A model generated the notes under the pieces. The model was not told where the DNA came from and did not search any database. It was given only the letters and a program-made list of their open reading frames with translations. From NCBI GenBank assembly GCA_046352935.1, contig JAXMGR010000026.1:1-40392 (forward strand): a stretch of 40,392 nt of DNA, written 5' to 3'. The translations under genes were made by a program, and so were the position numbers. Below are positions 1-10,991 of the stretch, in pieces; the stretch's first letter is position 1, and each line of letters opens with the position of its first letter. The stretch comes from CAYWMY01 sp046352935 (GTDB taxonomy: Bacteria > Pseudomonadota > Gammaproteobacteria > Steroidobacterales > Steroidobacteraceae).

Positions 1-804
<804 letters not shown>

Positions 805-930
805 TCCACCGGGAGTTCGCCGGCGTGCCGGGCCCGGACGGGCGCGGCGCGGTGCCTTGTCGTATGCTTCCGCTCTGGTGCCGCGTGGCGTATCCCCGCG
901 CCACGGCAGCCGCCACACAGGACCCGTATC

Positions 931-3366
<2,436 letters not shown>

Positions 3367-3375
3367 CCGCGCGCG

Positions 3376-3405
3376 TTGGCAAACGCAACGCGGATGCCGT
3401 ATAGT
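3376..3405 (+). promoter_or_regulatory. sigma70-type promoter of the tRNA-Val/tRNA-Asp pair
   Basis: A -35 box TTGGCA (3376-3381) and a -10 box TATAGT (3400-3405) are separated by 18 bp and lie 22 bp before tRNA-Val. The bases just after the -10 box are G+C-rich (GCGCCGCC), the kind of discriminator known from stringently controlled stable-RNA promoters. The boxes are seen directly; stringent control is inferred. Confidence 0.65.
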
Positions 3406-3427
3406 GCGCCGCCTTCCAGCACAGCCG

Positions 3428-3503
3428 GGGTGCTTAGCTCAGCTGGTAGAGCGTCGCCCTTACAAGGCGAATGTCGGGGGTTCGATCCCCTCAGCACCCA
3501 CCA
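3428..3503 (+). tRNA. tRNA-Val (anticodon UAC)
   Basis: This is a 76-nt cloverleaf. The acceptor stem GGGTGCT pairs with AGCACCC, followed by A and an encoded CCA end. The anticodon stem TCGCC/GGCGA encloses the loop CTTACAA, with anticodon TAC at 3461-3463. The T arm has the GTTCGAT-type loop. It is followed by tRNA-Asp after only 6 nt, so the two are almost certainly co-transcribed from the promoter at 3376-3405. Confidence 0.97.
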
Positions 3504-3509
3504 GACGTC

Positions 3510-3586
3510 GGAGCGGTAGTTCAGTCGGTTAGAATACCGGCCTGTCACGCCGGGGGTCGCGGGTTCGAGTCCCGTCCGCTCCGCCA
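3510..3586 (+). tRNA. tRNA-Asp (anticodon GUC)
   Basis: This is a 77-nt cloverleaf. The acceptor stem GGAGCGG pairs with CCGCTCC, followed by discriminator G (the aspartate identity base) and an encoded CCA. The anticodon loop CTGTCAC places GTC at 3544-3546, and the T loop is GTTCGAGTC. It is the second gene of a tRNA-Val/tRNA-Asp pair and is followed directly by a rho-independent terminator. Confidence 0.97.
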
Positions 3587-3599
3587 TTTCCCAGTGAGA

Positions 3600-3624
3600 A
3601 ACGGGCCCATCGGGCCCGTTTTTT
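3600..3624 (+). terminator. rho-independent terminator of the tRNA pair
   Basis: A perfect 8-bp stem, ACGGGCCC (3601-3608) with GGGCCCGT (3612-3619), closes a 3-nt loop and runs into six Ts (3619-3624). It lies 14 nt after the CCA end of tRNA-Asp, so it ends the tRNA transcript and separates it from the dehydrogenase genes downstream. Confidence 0.93.
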
Positions 3625-3754
3625 CATGTCCGTTCATGTCTGCCGCCGCGATCGGCACGAAGCCTGTTGCCGGAATGCGAAGACCGGCCGTACTCTCGCC
3701 CTGCTGGACAGCGCCCCGTGTGTGCTCGGCGCGCGGACGTGACAGGAGAGGAGC

Positions 3755-4747
3755 ATGCCGCTGGATCCGACCCCCGAACAGAAGTCGTGGATGTACTCGC
3801 GGATGGTGCTCGCGCGGCACTACGAAGACGCGCTGCAGACCATCTACATGGAAGGCAAGACGCCCGTCTTCAACATGGCGAGGGGGACGATTCCCGGCGA
3901 GATGCACCTCTCGCAGGGACATGAACCCTGCGCGGTGGGCGTCTGCGCGCACCTCACCGACGACGACGCCGTCACGGCGACTCATCGGCCGCACCACATC
4001 GCCATCGCGAAGGGCGTCGACCTGGAGCGGATGACCGCGGAGATCTTCGGCAAGCGCGACGGTCTGTCCGGCGGCCGCGGTGGCCACATGCACCTGTTCG
4101 ACGCCCGCAGGAATTTCTGCTGCAGCGGCATCATCGCGCAGGGCATGGGTCCGGCCTGCGGCATGGCGCTCGCGCGCAGGCTGACGGGCCGGCCCGGCAT
4201 TGCCGTCTCCTACATCGGCGAGGGCGCCGCCAACCAGGGGGCGTTCCACGAGGCGCTGAACCTGGCCGCGGTCTGGAAGCTCGGGGTCGTGTTCGTCATC
4301 GAGGACAACGCCTGGGGCATCTCGGTCGCGAAACTCGAATCCACCGCCGTGGCCGACAACAGCGTGCGTGCGGCGGGCTACGGCATTCCGGGCGTGCGCG
4401 TGCCGGACAACGATCCCGTCGCGGTCTTCAGGGCCGCCGGTGAGGCCGTCGCGCGTGCCCGCCGCGGCGAGGGCCCGAGTCTCATCGAGATCGAGACGGT
4501 GCGCCTGGCCGGTCACTTCATGGGCGATGCCGAGGGCTACCGCCCCGCCGAGGAGAAGGCGCAGGCCCACGCGAGCGATCCGATCCCGCGGTTCCGCGCC
4601 CGGCTGCTGGCCGAAGGCGTGCTCACCGAAGCCGCGGCTTCGCGCATCGACCGGGAGGCCGCCGAGACGGTCGCCGCCGCGGTCGAGTTCGCGCGGCGCA
4701 GTCCGTTCCCGAAGCCCGAAGAGGCACTCGAGAAACTGTTCGCCTGA
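3755..4747 (+). CDS. thiamine-diphosphate-dependent 2-oxo acid / acetoin dehydrogenase E1 component, alpha subunit
   Basis: This is the alpha chain of a heterotetrameric E1, which decarboxylates a 2-oxo acid (or cleaves acetoin) on thiamine diphosphate and passes the acyl group to a lipoyl domain. The 330-residue product has the family length. The thiamine-diphosphate/Mg motif begins at GEGAANQGAFHEALNLAA (about 155) and ends near FVIEDNAWG. The upstream GRGGHMHLF segment is typical of AcoA/PdhA-type alpha chains. The start is ATG with a strong GGAGAGGAG ribosome site. The beta chain follows after 32 bp and a free lipoyl-domain gene after that. No E2 acyltransferase or E3 is in this group, so the substrate (pyruvate, branched-chain oxo acid or acetoin) cannot be decided. 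Confidence 0.9.
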   Translation: MPLDPTPEQKSWMYSRMVLARHYEDALQTIYMEGKTPVFNMARGTIPGEMHLSQGHEPCAVGVCAHLTDDDAVTATHRPHHIAIAKGVDLERMTAEIFGKRDGLSGGRGGHMHLFDARRNFCCSGIIAQGMGPACGMALARRLTGRPGIAVSYIGEGAANQGAFHEALNLAAVWKLGVVFVIEDNAWGISVAKLESTAVADNSVRAAGYGIPGVRVPDNDPVAVFRAAGEAVARARRGEGPSLIEIETVRLAGHFMGDAEGYRPAEEKAQAHASDPIPRFRARLLAEGVLTEAAASRIDREAAETVAAAVEFARRSPFPKPEEALEKLFA

Positions 4748-4779
4748 ATGCGTCCACGACGAGGACGAGGAAGACACGC

Positions 4780-5817
4780 ATGACGACCCCGCAATCCGGC
4801 CGCCGCCTGACCGTGACACGAGCCGCCGCAGAGGCGATCGCGCAGGAGATGCGTCGCGACCCGGTCGTGTTCGTGATGGGCGAGGACATCGCCAGGCTCG
4901 GCGGCGTGTTCGGCAACACGCGCGGCCTGCTCGAGGAATTCGGCTCCGAGCGCATCCGCGACACGCCGATCTCCGAGACGGCCTTCATCGGTGCCGCGGT
5001 CGGTGCGGCCGCGGCGGGCATGCGGCCGATCGCGGAGCTGATGTTCGTCGACTTCTTCGGCGTGTGCTTCGATGCCATCTACAACCTCGCGGCCAAGCAG
5101 TCGTATTTCTCCGGCGGCCACGTGAAGTGCCCGATGGTGCTCATGACCTACGCGGGCGGCGGCTACAGTGACGGCGGCCAGCACTCGCAGTGCCTGTGGG
5201 CGAGCTTCGCGCACATGCCGGGTCTCAAGGTGGTGGCACCGTCGAACGCCTACGATGCCAAGGGCCTGATGGTCGCGGCGATCCGCGACGACAACCCCGT
5301 CGTCTTCATCGGCCACAAGGCCCTCCAGGGCATGGGCTGGCTCGGCACGGAGAAAGGCTCCGTCGTCGACGTGCCGGAAGAGTCGTACACCGTTCCGATC
5401 GGCAAGGCGAAGACGGTACGGAGCGGTCGCGACATCACGATCGTCGGCCTGGCGCTCACGGTGCACCAGGCGCTGGAGGCAGCGCTGCGGCTCGCGAAGG
5501 AGGGGATCGAGGCCGAGGTCATCGACCTGCGCAGCCTCGTGCCGCTCGATCGCGCCGCGCTCCTCGAATCCGTCGGCAGGACCGGCCGGCTGCTCGTCGT
5601 GGACGAGGACTACTCGAGCTACTCGATGAGCTCCGAGGTCATCGCCACCGTGGTCGAGCAGGGCATCGGCATGCTGAAGGCGCCACCGCGGCGCATCGCC
5701 TACCCGGATATCGTCGTGCCGTTCTCGCCGCCGATGGAACAGTTCGCGCTGCCGAACGCCGACAGGATCGTCGCCGCGGCGCGTGCGATGATGGCGCAGG
5801 AGGCGGCCCATGGTTGA
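4780..5817 (+). CDS. 2-oxo acid / acetoin dehydrogenase E1 component, beta subunit
   Basis: The 345-residue beta chain completes the thiamine-diphosphate site with the alpha chain encoded just upstream. The N-terminal transketolase-like pyrimidine-binding half contains VFVMGEDIARLGGVFGNTRG and the DTPISETAFIGAAVGAAAAG segment, with the glutamate that activates thiamine diphosphate in this family. The C-terminal half (from about 205) is the transketolase C-terminal domain (VIDLRSLVPLDRAALLESV). The start is ATG preceded by a purine-rich GAGGACGAGGAAG. Its last 8 bases overlap the lipoyl-domain gene, implying translational coupling. The E1 beta family assignment is firm; the true substrate is not known. 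Confidence 0.92.
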   Translation: MTTPQSGRRLTVTRAAAEAIAQEMRRDPVVFVMGEDIARLGGVFGNTRGLLEEFGSERIRDTPISETAFIGAAVGAAAAGMRPIAELMFVDFFGVCFDAIYNLAAKQSYFSGGHVKCPMVLMTYAGGGYSDGGQHSQCLWASFAHMPGLKVVAPSNAYDAKGLMVAAIRDDNPVVFIGHKALQGMGWLGTEKGSVVDVPEESYTVPIGKAKTVRSGRDITIVGLALTVHQALEAALRLAKEGIEAEVIDLRSLVPLDRAALLESVGRTGRLLVVDEDYSSYSMSSEVIATVVEQGIGMLKAPPRRIAYPDIVVPFSPPMEQFALPNADRIVAAARAMMAQEAAHG

Positions 5818-6040
5818 GATCGTCGTGCCCGAGGACGCCTGGGAAGGCGACACCGAGGGTGCCGTGAGCGTCTGGTTCTTCGAGGACGGCCAGGTGGTGC
5901 AGGCGGGCGCGCTGATCGCCGAGCTGATGTTCGAGAAGGTTGCCGTCGAGGTGCGCGCGCCGGTCGCCGGGACGCTCCGCATCCGGGTCCCGGCCGAGGC
6001 TCCGGTCCGCCGCGGCGACGTGCTCGCCGTCATCGAATGA
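5810..6040 (+). CDS. free-standing lipoyl/biotinyl attachment-domain protein
   Basis: At 76 residues this product is a single lipoyl domain with nothing else attached. The beta-hairpin carrying the modified lysine reads LMFEKVAVEV, making Lys43 the predicted lipoylation site. GTLRIRVPAEAPVRRGDVLAVIE forms the second half of the barrel. It starts inside the end of the E1 beta gene with a good AGGAGG ribosome site. Normally this domain is the N-terminus of an E2 acyltransferase; here no peripheral-binding or acyltransferase domain follows. It may act as a mobile acyl carrier between this E1 and an E2 encoded elsewhere, or hand the group to another acceptor. That role is inference. Confidence 0.85.
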   Translation: MVEIVVPEDAWEGDTEGAVSVWFFEDGQVVQAGALIAELMFEKVAVEVRAPVAGTLRIRVPAEAPVRRGDVLAVIE

Positions 6041-6078
6041 CACCACCGACCTGATCCATCCATCACGAGGAGAACTGG

Positions 6079-6414
6079 ATGTCCACGACCGAAGCCGTAC
6101 TGGAGCATCACCTGCAGGCCATCGCCGCGGGCGACCTGAAGGGCGTGCTGGCCGATTACACCGAGGATTCCGTGCTGCTGACGCCGAACGGGCCGTTGAA
6201 GGGGCTGAAGGCGCTCGGGGAGTTCTTCGGTGCCTTCGGGCAGAACATGCCCGATTTCATGGACGGCTTCCGCATGCTGCGCCGGGACGTGGTGGGCGAC
6301 GTCGCCTACATCGTGTGGGAGTCGCCGAAGTACGTGGTACTCGGCACCGACACGTTCGTGGTCCGGAACGGCAGGATCGTCACGCAGACCTTCGCCGCCC
6401 ACCTGCGGTCCTGA
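6079..6414 (+). CDS. SnoaL/NTF2-like family protein
   Basis: This is a 111-residue single-domain protein with the NTF2-like cone-fold pattern: an N-terminal helix (TEAVLEHHLQAIAAGDLKGV), the Y-x-x-D motif (LADYTEDSVLLTP), a helix around LKALGEFFGAF, and a C-terminal sheet ending in TFVVRNGRIVTQTFAAHL. Members include polyketide cyclases, ketosteroid isomerase-like enzymes and many uncharacterised small-ligand binders, so a reaction cannot be given. The start is ATG with a CGAGGAGA ribosome site. It lies 38 bp after the lipoyl-domain gene on the same strand and is probably in the same transcript. Confidence 0.8.
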   Translation: MSTTEAVLEHHLQAIAAGDLKGVLADYTEDSVLLTPNGPLKGLKALGEFFGAFGQNMPDFMDGFRMLRRDVVGDVAYIVWESPKYVVLGTDTFVVRNGRIVTQTFAAHLRS

Positions 6415-6563
6415 CCCCGGTCCCGGGCGGGCGATCCCGCCGCTCCCCCCGGTCGTGGCCGCGCGGAGTCCTCGCGGTATACTGGATTTCCGTGCGCGGC
6501 CCGGGGGGCGGTGCGCCGCGTTTCGCGGTGCGACAGGGTGTCAGCGCCCATCAGGAGAGAAGC

Positions 6564-6968
6564 ATGGCCGACAACGCCGGCGAGCGTTTTGCCCGGGGCA
6601 TGGAAACGGTGGCGAAGCTGTTCCCGCCCGGCACCGTGGGCGTGCCGCGGTTCCAGTATCCGCCCGAGATCGCGGGCGACTGGGGCCAGTTCTCCGTGTC
6701 GACCGTGCTCGGCGACGTCTGGGGCCGGCCTGGCCTCGAGATGAAGAACCGGGCCATGATCACCATCGCGATGCTGACGGCCCTCGGCCGGCTCGAGCAG
6801 CTCCGGGCCTACATCGTGGGCGGGCTGAATCTCGGACTCACGCGCAGCGAAGTGTGCGAGATCATCTTCCAGGTGGCGGTTTATGCGGGTTTCCCGGCGG
6901 CTATCCAGGGCTTCGCCGTCGCGAATGACGTGTTCGCCGAGATCGACCGGGCCTCTCCGGGAGCCTGA
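6564..6968 (+). CDS. carboxymuconolactone decarboxylase (CMD) family protein
   Basis: This 134-residue all-helical protein has the CMD core: RPGLEMKNRAMITIAMLTAL, then GGLNLGLTRSEVCEIIFQVAVYAGFPAAI. It resembles 4-carboxymuconolactone decarboxylase more than AhpD, as no CxxC pair is present. The position that often holds a histidine near the EQLR segment reads AYIV, so the classical decarboxylase chemistry is uncertain. The start is ATG at 6564 with an AGGAGAGA ribosome site. The 149 bp before it contain a TATACT -10-like hexamer (6478-6483) without a convincing -35 partner, so the gene may have its own weak promoter. Confidence 0.8.
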   Translation: MADNAGERFARGMETVAKLFPPGTVGVPRFQYPPEIAGDWGQFSVSTVLGDVWGRPGLEMKNRAMITIAMLTALGRLEQLRAYIVGGLNLGLTRSEVCEIIFQVAVYAGFPAAIQGFAVANDVFAEIDRASPGA

Positions 6969-7040
6969 CGGCGGCGTGACGAAGCGGCGCTCCGCACAGA
7001 TTCAACTCCAGTCAACGAGACCATCAGAGGTGTCACTGCC

Positions 7041-7535
7041 ATGACGAATAAGGAAGTGCCGAAGCCGGATTTCATCAGCGACGCGGACTGGAAGCTGCTG
7101 ATGGACACCCGCGACGTAAAGACGATCCGCGCCTGGGGCGCGGAGCACACCCGGCGCTATCTCGAATCGGGCGGCGGCGATGAGTCGGGCAGCATGATCG
7201 GCATGGCCGTCATCCTGATCACGACCATCGGCCGGAAGTCGGGACAGGAGCGGACCAACCCGGTGAACTACGTGCAGGACGGCGACAAGATCTATGTCGT
7301 CGGCTCGCTCTCGGGCCTCGAGGAACACCCGTTCTGGGCGCGCAACCTCGACCAGACCCCGCGCGGGTGGGTGCAGATGAAGGACAAGCGTTGGGCGGTC
7401 AACGCACGGAAGATCACCGACGAGAAGGAACGCGCCGAGCTCTGGCCACGGCTCACCGCGAAGTTCCCGATGTGGGGTCACTTCCAGAAGTACTCCGACC
7501 GGCAGTTCATGGTCTTCGAACTGACGCCCGCCTGA
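7041..7535 (+). CDS. DUF385 / Ddn-like (nitroreductase-family deazaflavin-dependent) oxidoreductase
   Basis: This 164-residue protein shows the split-barrel DUF385 signature: ILITTIGRKSGQERTNPVNY, then VVGSLSGLEEHPFWARNL (the usual ...HPxWxxNL) and a C-terminal WPRLTAKFPMWGHFQKYSDR. In actinobacteria this family includes the F420H2-dependent nitroreductase Ddn and related quinone reductases; other split-barrel proteins use FMN or heme. Whether this copy uses F420 cannot be read here, and F420 use in gammaproteobacteria is uncommon. The start is ATG with AGAGGTG upstream. It is the last gene of the co-directional group that starts at 3755. Confidence 0.85.
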   Translation: MTNKEVPKPDFISDADWKLLMDTRDVKTIRAWGAEHTRRYLESGGGDESGSMIGMAVILITTIGRKSGQERTNPVNYVQDGDKIYVVGSLSGLEEHPFWARNLDQTPRGWVQMKDKRWAVNARKITDEKERAELWPRLTAKFPMWGHFQKYSDRQFMVFELTPA

Positions 7536-7701
7536 GGGCCCTGGCGGGGGCGAGCCGCCGGATCCTCCGCCCCCCGCATCACCATCGCCCGCGGCCGGAT
7601 CTCCCTGCCGCGGGCCACTCCGCCACTACTCCGACGGGCTGCTGGGCTAAACTGCGCGGCCTGATCGGCCCCCCGTGGCCTTGTTTTCGAGCCGTTGCAA
7701 C

Positions 7702-9588
7702 ATGCTTCAGACCTTACACGACAAGCTCAAGGGTGTATTCGCGACCGTTGTCCTCGGCGCACTGGCCGTCGTGTTCATTTTCTGGGGCGTCGAGTTCGTG
7801 CGCATCGGTGGCGGTGGCGCGGGCGGCGGCCTCGAGGTCAACGGCGAGAAACTCGACGCCGAAGCCGTGCGCCGGGAGTTCCAGCAGGAGCTGACGCGTG
7901 CGCAGGTCGCGCAGCCGACGGGCGAGGTCCCCGCCGACGTGCGCGAGATGATCGGTCGCAACGTCCTCGAGGGGGCCGTGCGTCGCGCCCTCGTGCGGCA
8001 GCGCGCCACGGAACTCGGATTCCGCGTCAGCGACGAGGCGGTCATGGCGAGCCTGCAGAAGGAACCCGCGTTCCAGGTCGCCGGCAAGTTCTCCAAGGAC
8101 GCCTACTACGCTGCCATCAAGAGTGTCGGCCTCACTCCGACCGGGTTCGAGGCCGAGCAGCGCGCCGCGCTCGCCGTGCAGCAGCTCGACCGCGGCATCG
8201 GTGCATCGTCCTTCGTGCTGCCGCAGGAGGCATCGCGGGCGATTGCGCTCCGGGACGAGCAGCGTGAGTTCGGCTGGGTGGTGTTCCCGCGCTCGGCCTG
8301 GCTTGCCGGCGCTGTCGCGGACGATGCGGCCGTCGCCGCGTGGTACGAGAAGAACAGGTCGCGCTTCATGACGCCCGAGTCGGTCGCGCTGCAGTACGTC
8401 GAACTCGACCTCGCGGACGTGCAGGCCGGCCTCGGCGCGGACGAGGCGGCGCTGCGCGGCTACTACGAACAGAACGCGGACCGCTACACGACCCTCGAGC
8501 GCCGCCACGCGCGTCACATCCTCGTCACCCCCGGAAAGGACCGCGATGCGGCGCGGAAGAAGGCGCAGGCGCTGTACGAGCAGCTGAAGGGCGGTGCCGA
8601 TTTCGCGGCACTCGCGAAGCGCGAGTCGCAGGATCCGGGATCGGCCGCGCAGGGCGGCGACCTGGGCTTTGCCGAGAAGAGCGCATACGTCGGACCCTTC
8701 GCCGACGCGGTGTTCTCCATGAAGCCCGGCGACCTGCGCGGGCCGGTCGAGACCGAATTCGGCTTCCACGTCATCCGGCTGGAGGGCATCGAGCCCGGTC
8801 ACCGCAAGTCCTTCGACGAGGTGCGCGCGGAGATCGCCGCCGAGTACACCCGGGCGGAGGCGGAGAAGATCTTCGGCGACCGTCAGGAAGAGCTGGACAC
8901 GCGCAGCTTCGAGGCTGCGGGCAACCTGCAGCAGGTCGCCGACGCGCTGAAGCTGCCCGTGCGCGTCGTGCCCGTGTTCACGCGCCAGGGTGGCGACCCG
9001 CTCGGCAAGGATGCGAAGCTCGTCGCCGCGGTGTTCCAGGAGAGCGCCCTCGCGGGGCAGACGATCCCGGTGGTGGAACTCTCGCCGGGGCGCGTGGTGG
9101 CGGTGCGCGTGACCGCGCACGAGAAACCGCGTCAGCAGCCGCTCGACGCCGTTCGCGCCCAGGTGGTCGAGTTCGTGAAGCAGGAGGCCGCCGCCGGCGC
9201 CGCGGCCACGGCCGCCGATCAGGCGCTCACCGCGCTCCAGGGGGGCGCCGCCTGGCCGCCCGTGGCCGCGAATGTCCAGTCGGACCATGCCGCGCCCAGG
9301 GCCTGGACCCGCCGGAGCCAGGACGTGCCGGGTGGCGTCGCGGCCGCCGTGTTCCGCGCGCCGCGGCCCGCGGCAAAGCCGTCCTACGGCAAGGTCGGTC
9401 TTCCGGGCGGTGACCTGGCGCTCTGGACGCTGGTGCGCGTCGCGCCCCTGCCGGTGCCCGATGATGCGGCGATCGCGGCGCGCGCGAACGACGCCCGGCT
9501 GAAGCTGGCCCAGCTCGATGCGGGGCTCTATCTCGCCGCGCTGCGCGCGGGCGCGGAAGTCGAGGCACCGCCGCAGCTGTTCCAGTGA
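7702..9588 (+). CDS. ppiD: peptidyl-prolyl cis-trans isomerase / periplasmic chaperone PpiD
   Basis: PpiD is an inner-membrane-anchored periplasmic folding factor at the Sec translocon exit. The product is 628 residues from ATG 7702. It has a short cytoplasmic N-terminus (MLQTLHDKLKGV), one transmembrane segment (VVLGALAVVFIFWGVEFV), a SurA-N-like chaperone region with conserved VNGEKLDAEAVRREF, and one parvulin domain at about 275-370. Unlike the degenerate parvulin of E. coli PpiD, this one keeps the full signature (RHILV, GGDLGFAEKS, FSMKPGDLRGPVETEFGFHVI). The rest is a poorly conserved C-terminal domain. An in-frame GTG 27 bp upstream is also possible, but the ATG gives the family-typical N-terminus. 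A TAAACT -10-like box lies near 7648. Confidence 0.92.
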   Translation: MLQTLHDKLKGVFATVVLGALAVVFIFWGVEFVRIGGGGAGGGLEVNGEKLDAEAVRREFQQELTRAQVAQPTGEVPADVREMIGRNVLEGAVRRALVRQRATELGFRVSDEAVMASLQKEPAFQVAGKFSKDAYYAAIKSVGLTPTGFEAEQRAALAVQQLDRGIGASSFVLPQEASRAIALRDEQREFGWVVFPRSAWLAGAVADDAAVAAWYEKNRSRFMTPESVALQYVELDLADVQAGLGADEAALRGYYEQNADRYTTLERRHARHILVTPGKDRDAARKKAQALYEQLKGGADFAALAKRESQDPGSAAQGGDLGFAEKSAYVGPFADAVFSMKPGDLRGPVETEFGFHVIRLEGIEPGHRKSFDEVRAEIAAEYTRAEAEKIFGDRQEELDTRSFEAAGNLQQVADALKLPVRVVPVFTRQGGDPLGKDAKLVAAVFQESALAGQTIPVVELSPGRVVAVRVTAHEKPRQQPLDAVRAQVVEFVKQEAAAGAAATAADQALTALQGGAAWPPVAANVQSDHAAPRAWTRRSQDVPGGVAAAVFRAPRPAAKPSYGKVGLPGGDLALWTLVRVAPLPVPDDAAIAARANDARLKLAQLDAGLYLAALRAGAEVEAPPQLFQ

Positions 9589-9640
9589 TACGCACGCCGG
9601 TGTCCGCAGGGTTTCCGCGGACGGCCGGCATCCGGTACGG

Positions 9641-10939
9641 GTGGTCGGCTTGAAACGACGGACCCTCGCCCTGCACTGGCAGATCCTGATCGCGATCGCG
9701 GCGGCTGCCGCTCTCGGGCTGTGGCTGCGCGCACAGGGCGGCGAAGTCGCGACCGCCGCCCTCGCGGTGTTCGAGTTCGGCGGGCGGATCTTCCTCGGCG
9801 CCCTCAAGATGCTGATCGTGCCGCTCATCGCCTCGTCGATGATCGTCGGCGTCGCGGGCCTGGGAGCGCACGGCCAGCTCGGACGCATCGGTCTGCGGAC
9901 CTTCGGCCTCTACGCGGTGTCCGGTCTCGCGGCCATCCTCGTCGGGCTGACGCTCGTCAACCTCGTCCGGCCCGGGATCCACGACGGTGTCCCGGCGAAG
10001 GACCTGCTCGCCCTGAAGTCGGACGGCGCCGAGGTGATGCGCGCGGTCGGCGAGCGCGACGCCAGCGACATCGTGGCGGTGCTCGTGCGCATGATCCCGG
10101 AGAACGTCGTGGCCTCCGCCGCGGACAACGGCGATGTGCTGGCGCTCATCGTGTTCAGCCTGCTGTTCGGCTGGTTCATGACCCGGATCAGCGAGGAGCA
10201 CGCGCGGCCCCTCCTGGGATTCTGGCGCGGCGTCTCCGAGGTCATGATGCTCATGACCGAGTGGGTCATGAAGTTCGCGCCACTCGGCGTGTTCTGCCTG
10301 GTCGCGAAGGTCGTCGCGAAGACCGGCTTCGGCGCGGCGCTGCCCCTCGTGATCTTCTCGGCCTGCGTGGTCACGGGACTGGCGATCCACATGTTCCTGA
10401 CGATGCCGCTGCTGATCCGGCTGACCACAGGCATCAATCCCTGGCGGGTGTTCCCGGCCATGGCACCCGCGCTGCTCACCGCGTTCTCGACCGCATCGTC
10501 CTCGGCGACCGTCCCCATGACGCTCGAATGCGCCGAGAAGCGCGCGCGCGTCTCGAACCGCGTGGCGAGTTTCGTGATTCCGCTCGGTGCCACCGTGAAC
10601 ATGAACGGCACGGCTCTGTACGAGTGCGCGGCAGTCCTGTTCCTCGCGCAGGCCTACGGCGTCGAGCTCGGCCTCGTGGCGCAGTTCACGGTCGTGGCGC
10701 TGGCGCTGCTGACCTCGGTCGGTGTCGCGGGGATCCCCGCGGCATCGCTCGTGGCCATCACCGTGATCATGAGCTCCCTGGGCCTGCCGCAGGAGGGCGT
10801 CGCCGTGCTGCTGGTGTTCGACCGCCTGCTGGACATGTGCCGCACCACCGTGAACGTGCACGGCGATGCCTGCACGGCGATCATCGTCGCGCGGCTCGAG
10901 GGTGAACGCCACGTGCTGGAGCCGGTGCGCGACGGCTGA
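9641..10939 (+). CDS. dicarboxylate/amino acid:cation symporter (DAACS family)
   Basis: This inner-membrane secondary transporter is of the glutamate/aspartate/C4-dicarboxylate type. The product is about 432 residues with multiple hydrophobic helices. The family hallmarks are clear: the serine-rich re-entrant loop TAFSTASSSATVP, the ion/substrate motif PLGATVNMNGTALYE, the second hairpin TSVGVAGIPAAS, and DRLLDMCRTTVNVHGDACTA in the last helix. The arginine in DMCRTT matches acidic-amino-acid carriers, so glutamate/aspartate is the better guess than C4-dicarboxylates. The start is not certain: GTG 9641 (chosen) and TTG 9650 both give MxxKRRTLALHWQ-type N-termini; upstream in-frame codons overlap ppiD and look non-coding. 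Confidence 0.9.
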   Translation: MVGLKRRTLALHWQILIAIAAAAALGLWLRAQGGEVATAALAVFEFGGRIFLGALKMLIVPLIASSMIVGVAGLGAHGQLGRIGLRTFGLYAVSGLAAILVGLTLVNLVRPGIHDGVPAKDLLALKSDGAEVMRAVGERDASDIVAVLVRMIPENVVASAADNGDVLALIVFSLLFGWFMTRISEEHARPLLGFWRGVSEVMMLMTEWVMKFAPLGVFCLVAKVVAKTGFGAALPLVIFSACVVTGLAIHMFLTMPLLIRLTTGINPWRVFPAMAPALLTAFSTASSSATVPMTLECAEKRARVSNRVASFVIPLGATVNMNGTALYECAAVLFLAQAYGVELGLVAQFTVVALALLTSVGVAGIPAASLVAITVIMSSLGLPQEGVAVLLVFDRLLDMCRTTVNVHGDACTAIIVARLEGERHVLEPVRDG

Positions 10940-10991
10940 GCCCTGCACGGTTGCGCCGTGGGCCGCGCGCGGTGCGGGGCTGCGGGGCGGC

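Noticed and set aside
841..930. Heat-shock (sigma32) promoter before lon
   Set aside because: A CTTGTCG and a CCCC stretch exist, but they are about 31 bp apart instead of 13-15, so no promoter is called.
3510..7600. Integrated element using tRNA-Asp as attachment site
   Set aside because: No second copy of the tRNA 3' end was seen downstream, and no integrase or recombinase gene is present.
7675..7701. GTG 7675 as start of ppiD
   Set aside because: It would add nine residues before the family-typical N-terminus, with no ribosome site; ATG 7702 is preferred.
9518..9640. Long N-terminus for the symporter
   Set aside because: The sequence is Arg/Ser-rich, overlaps ppiD and does not look like a membrane-protein start.
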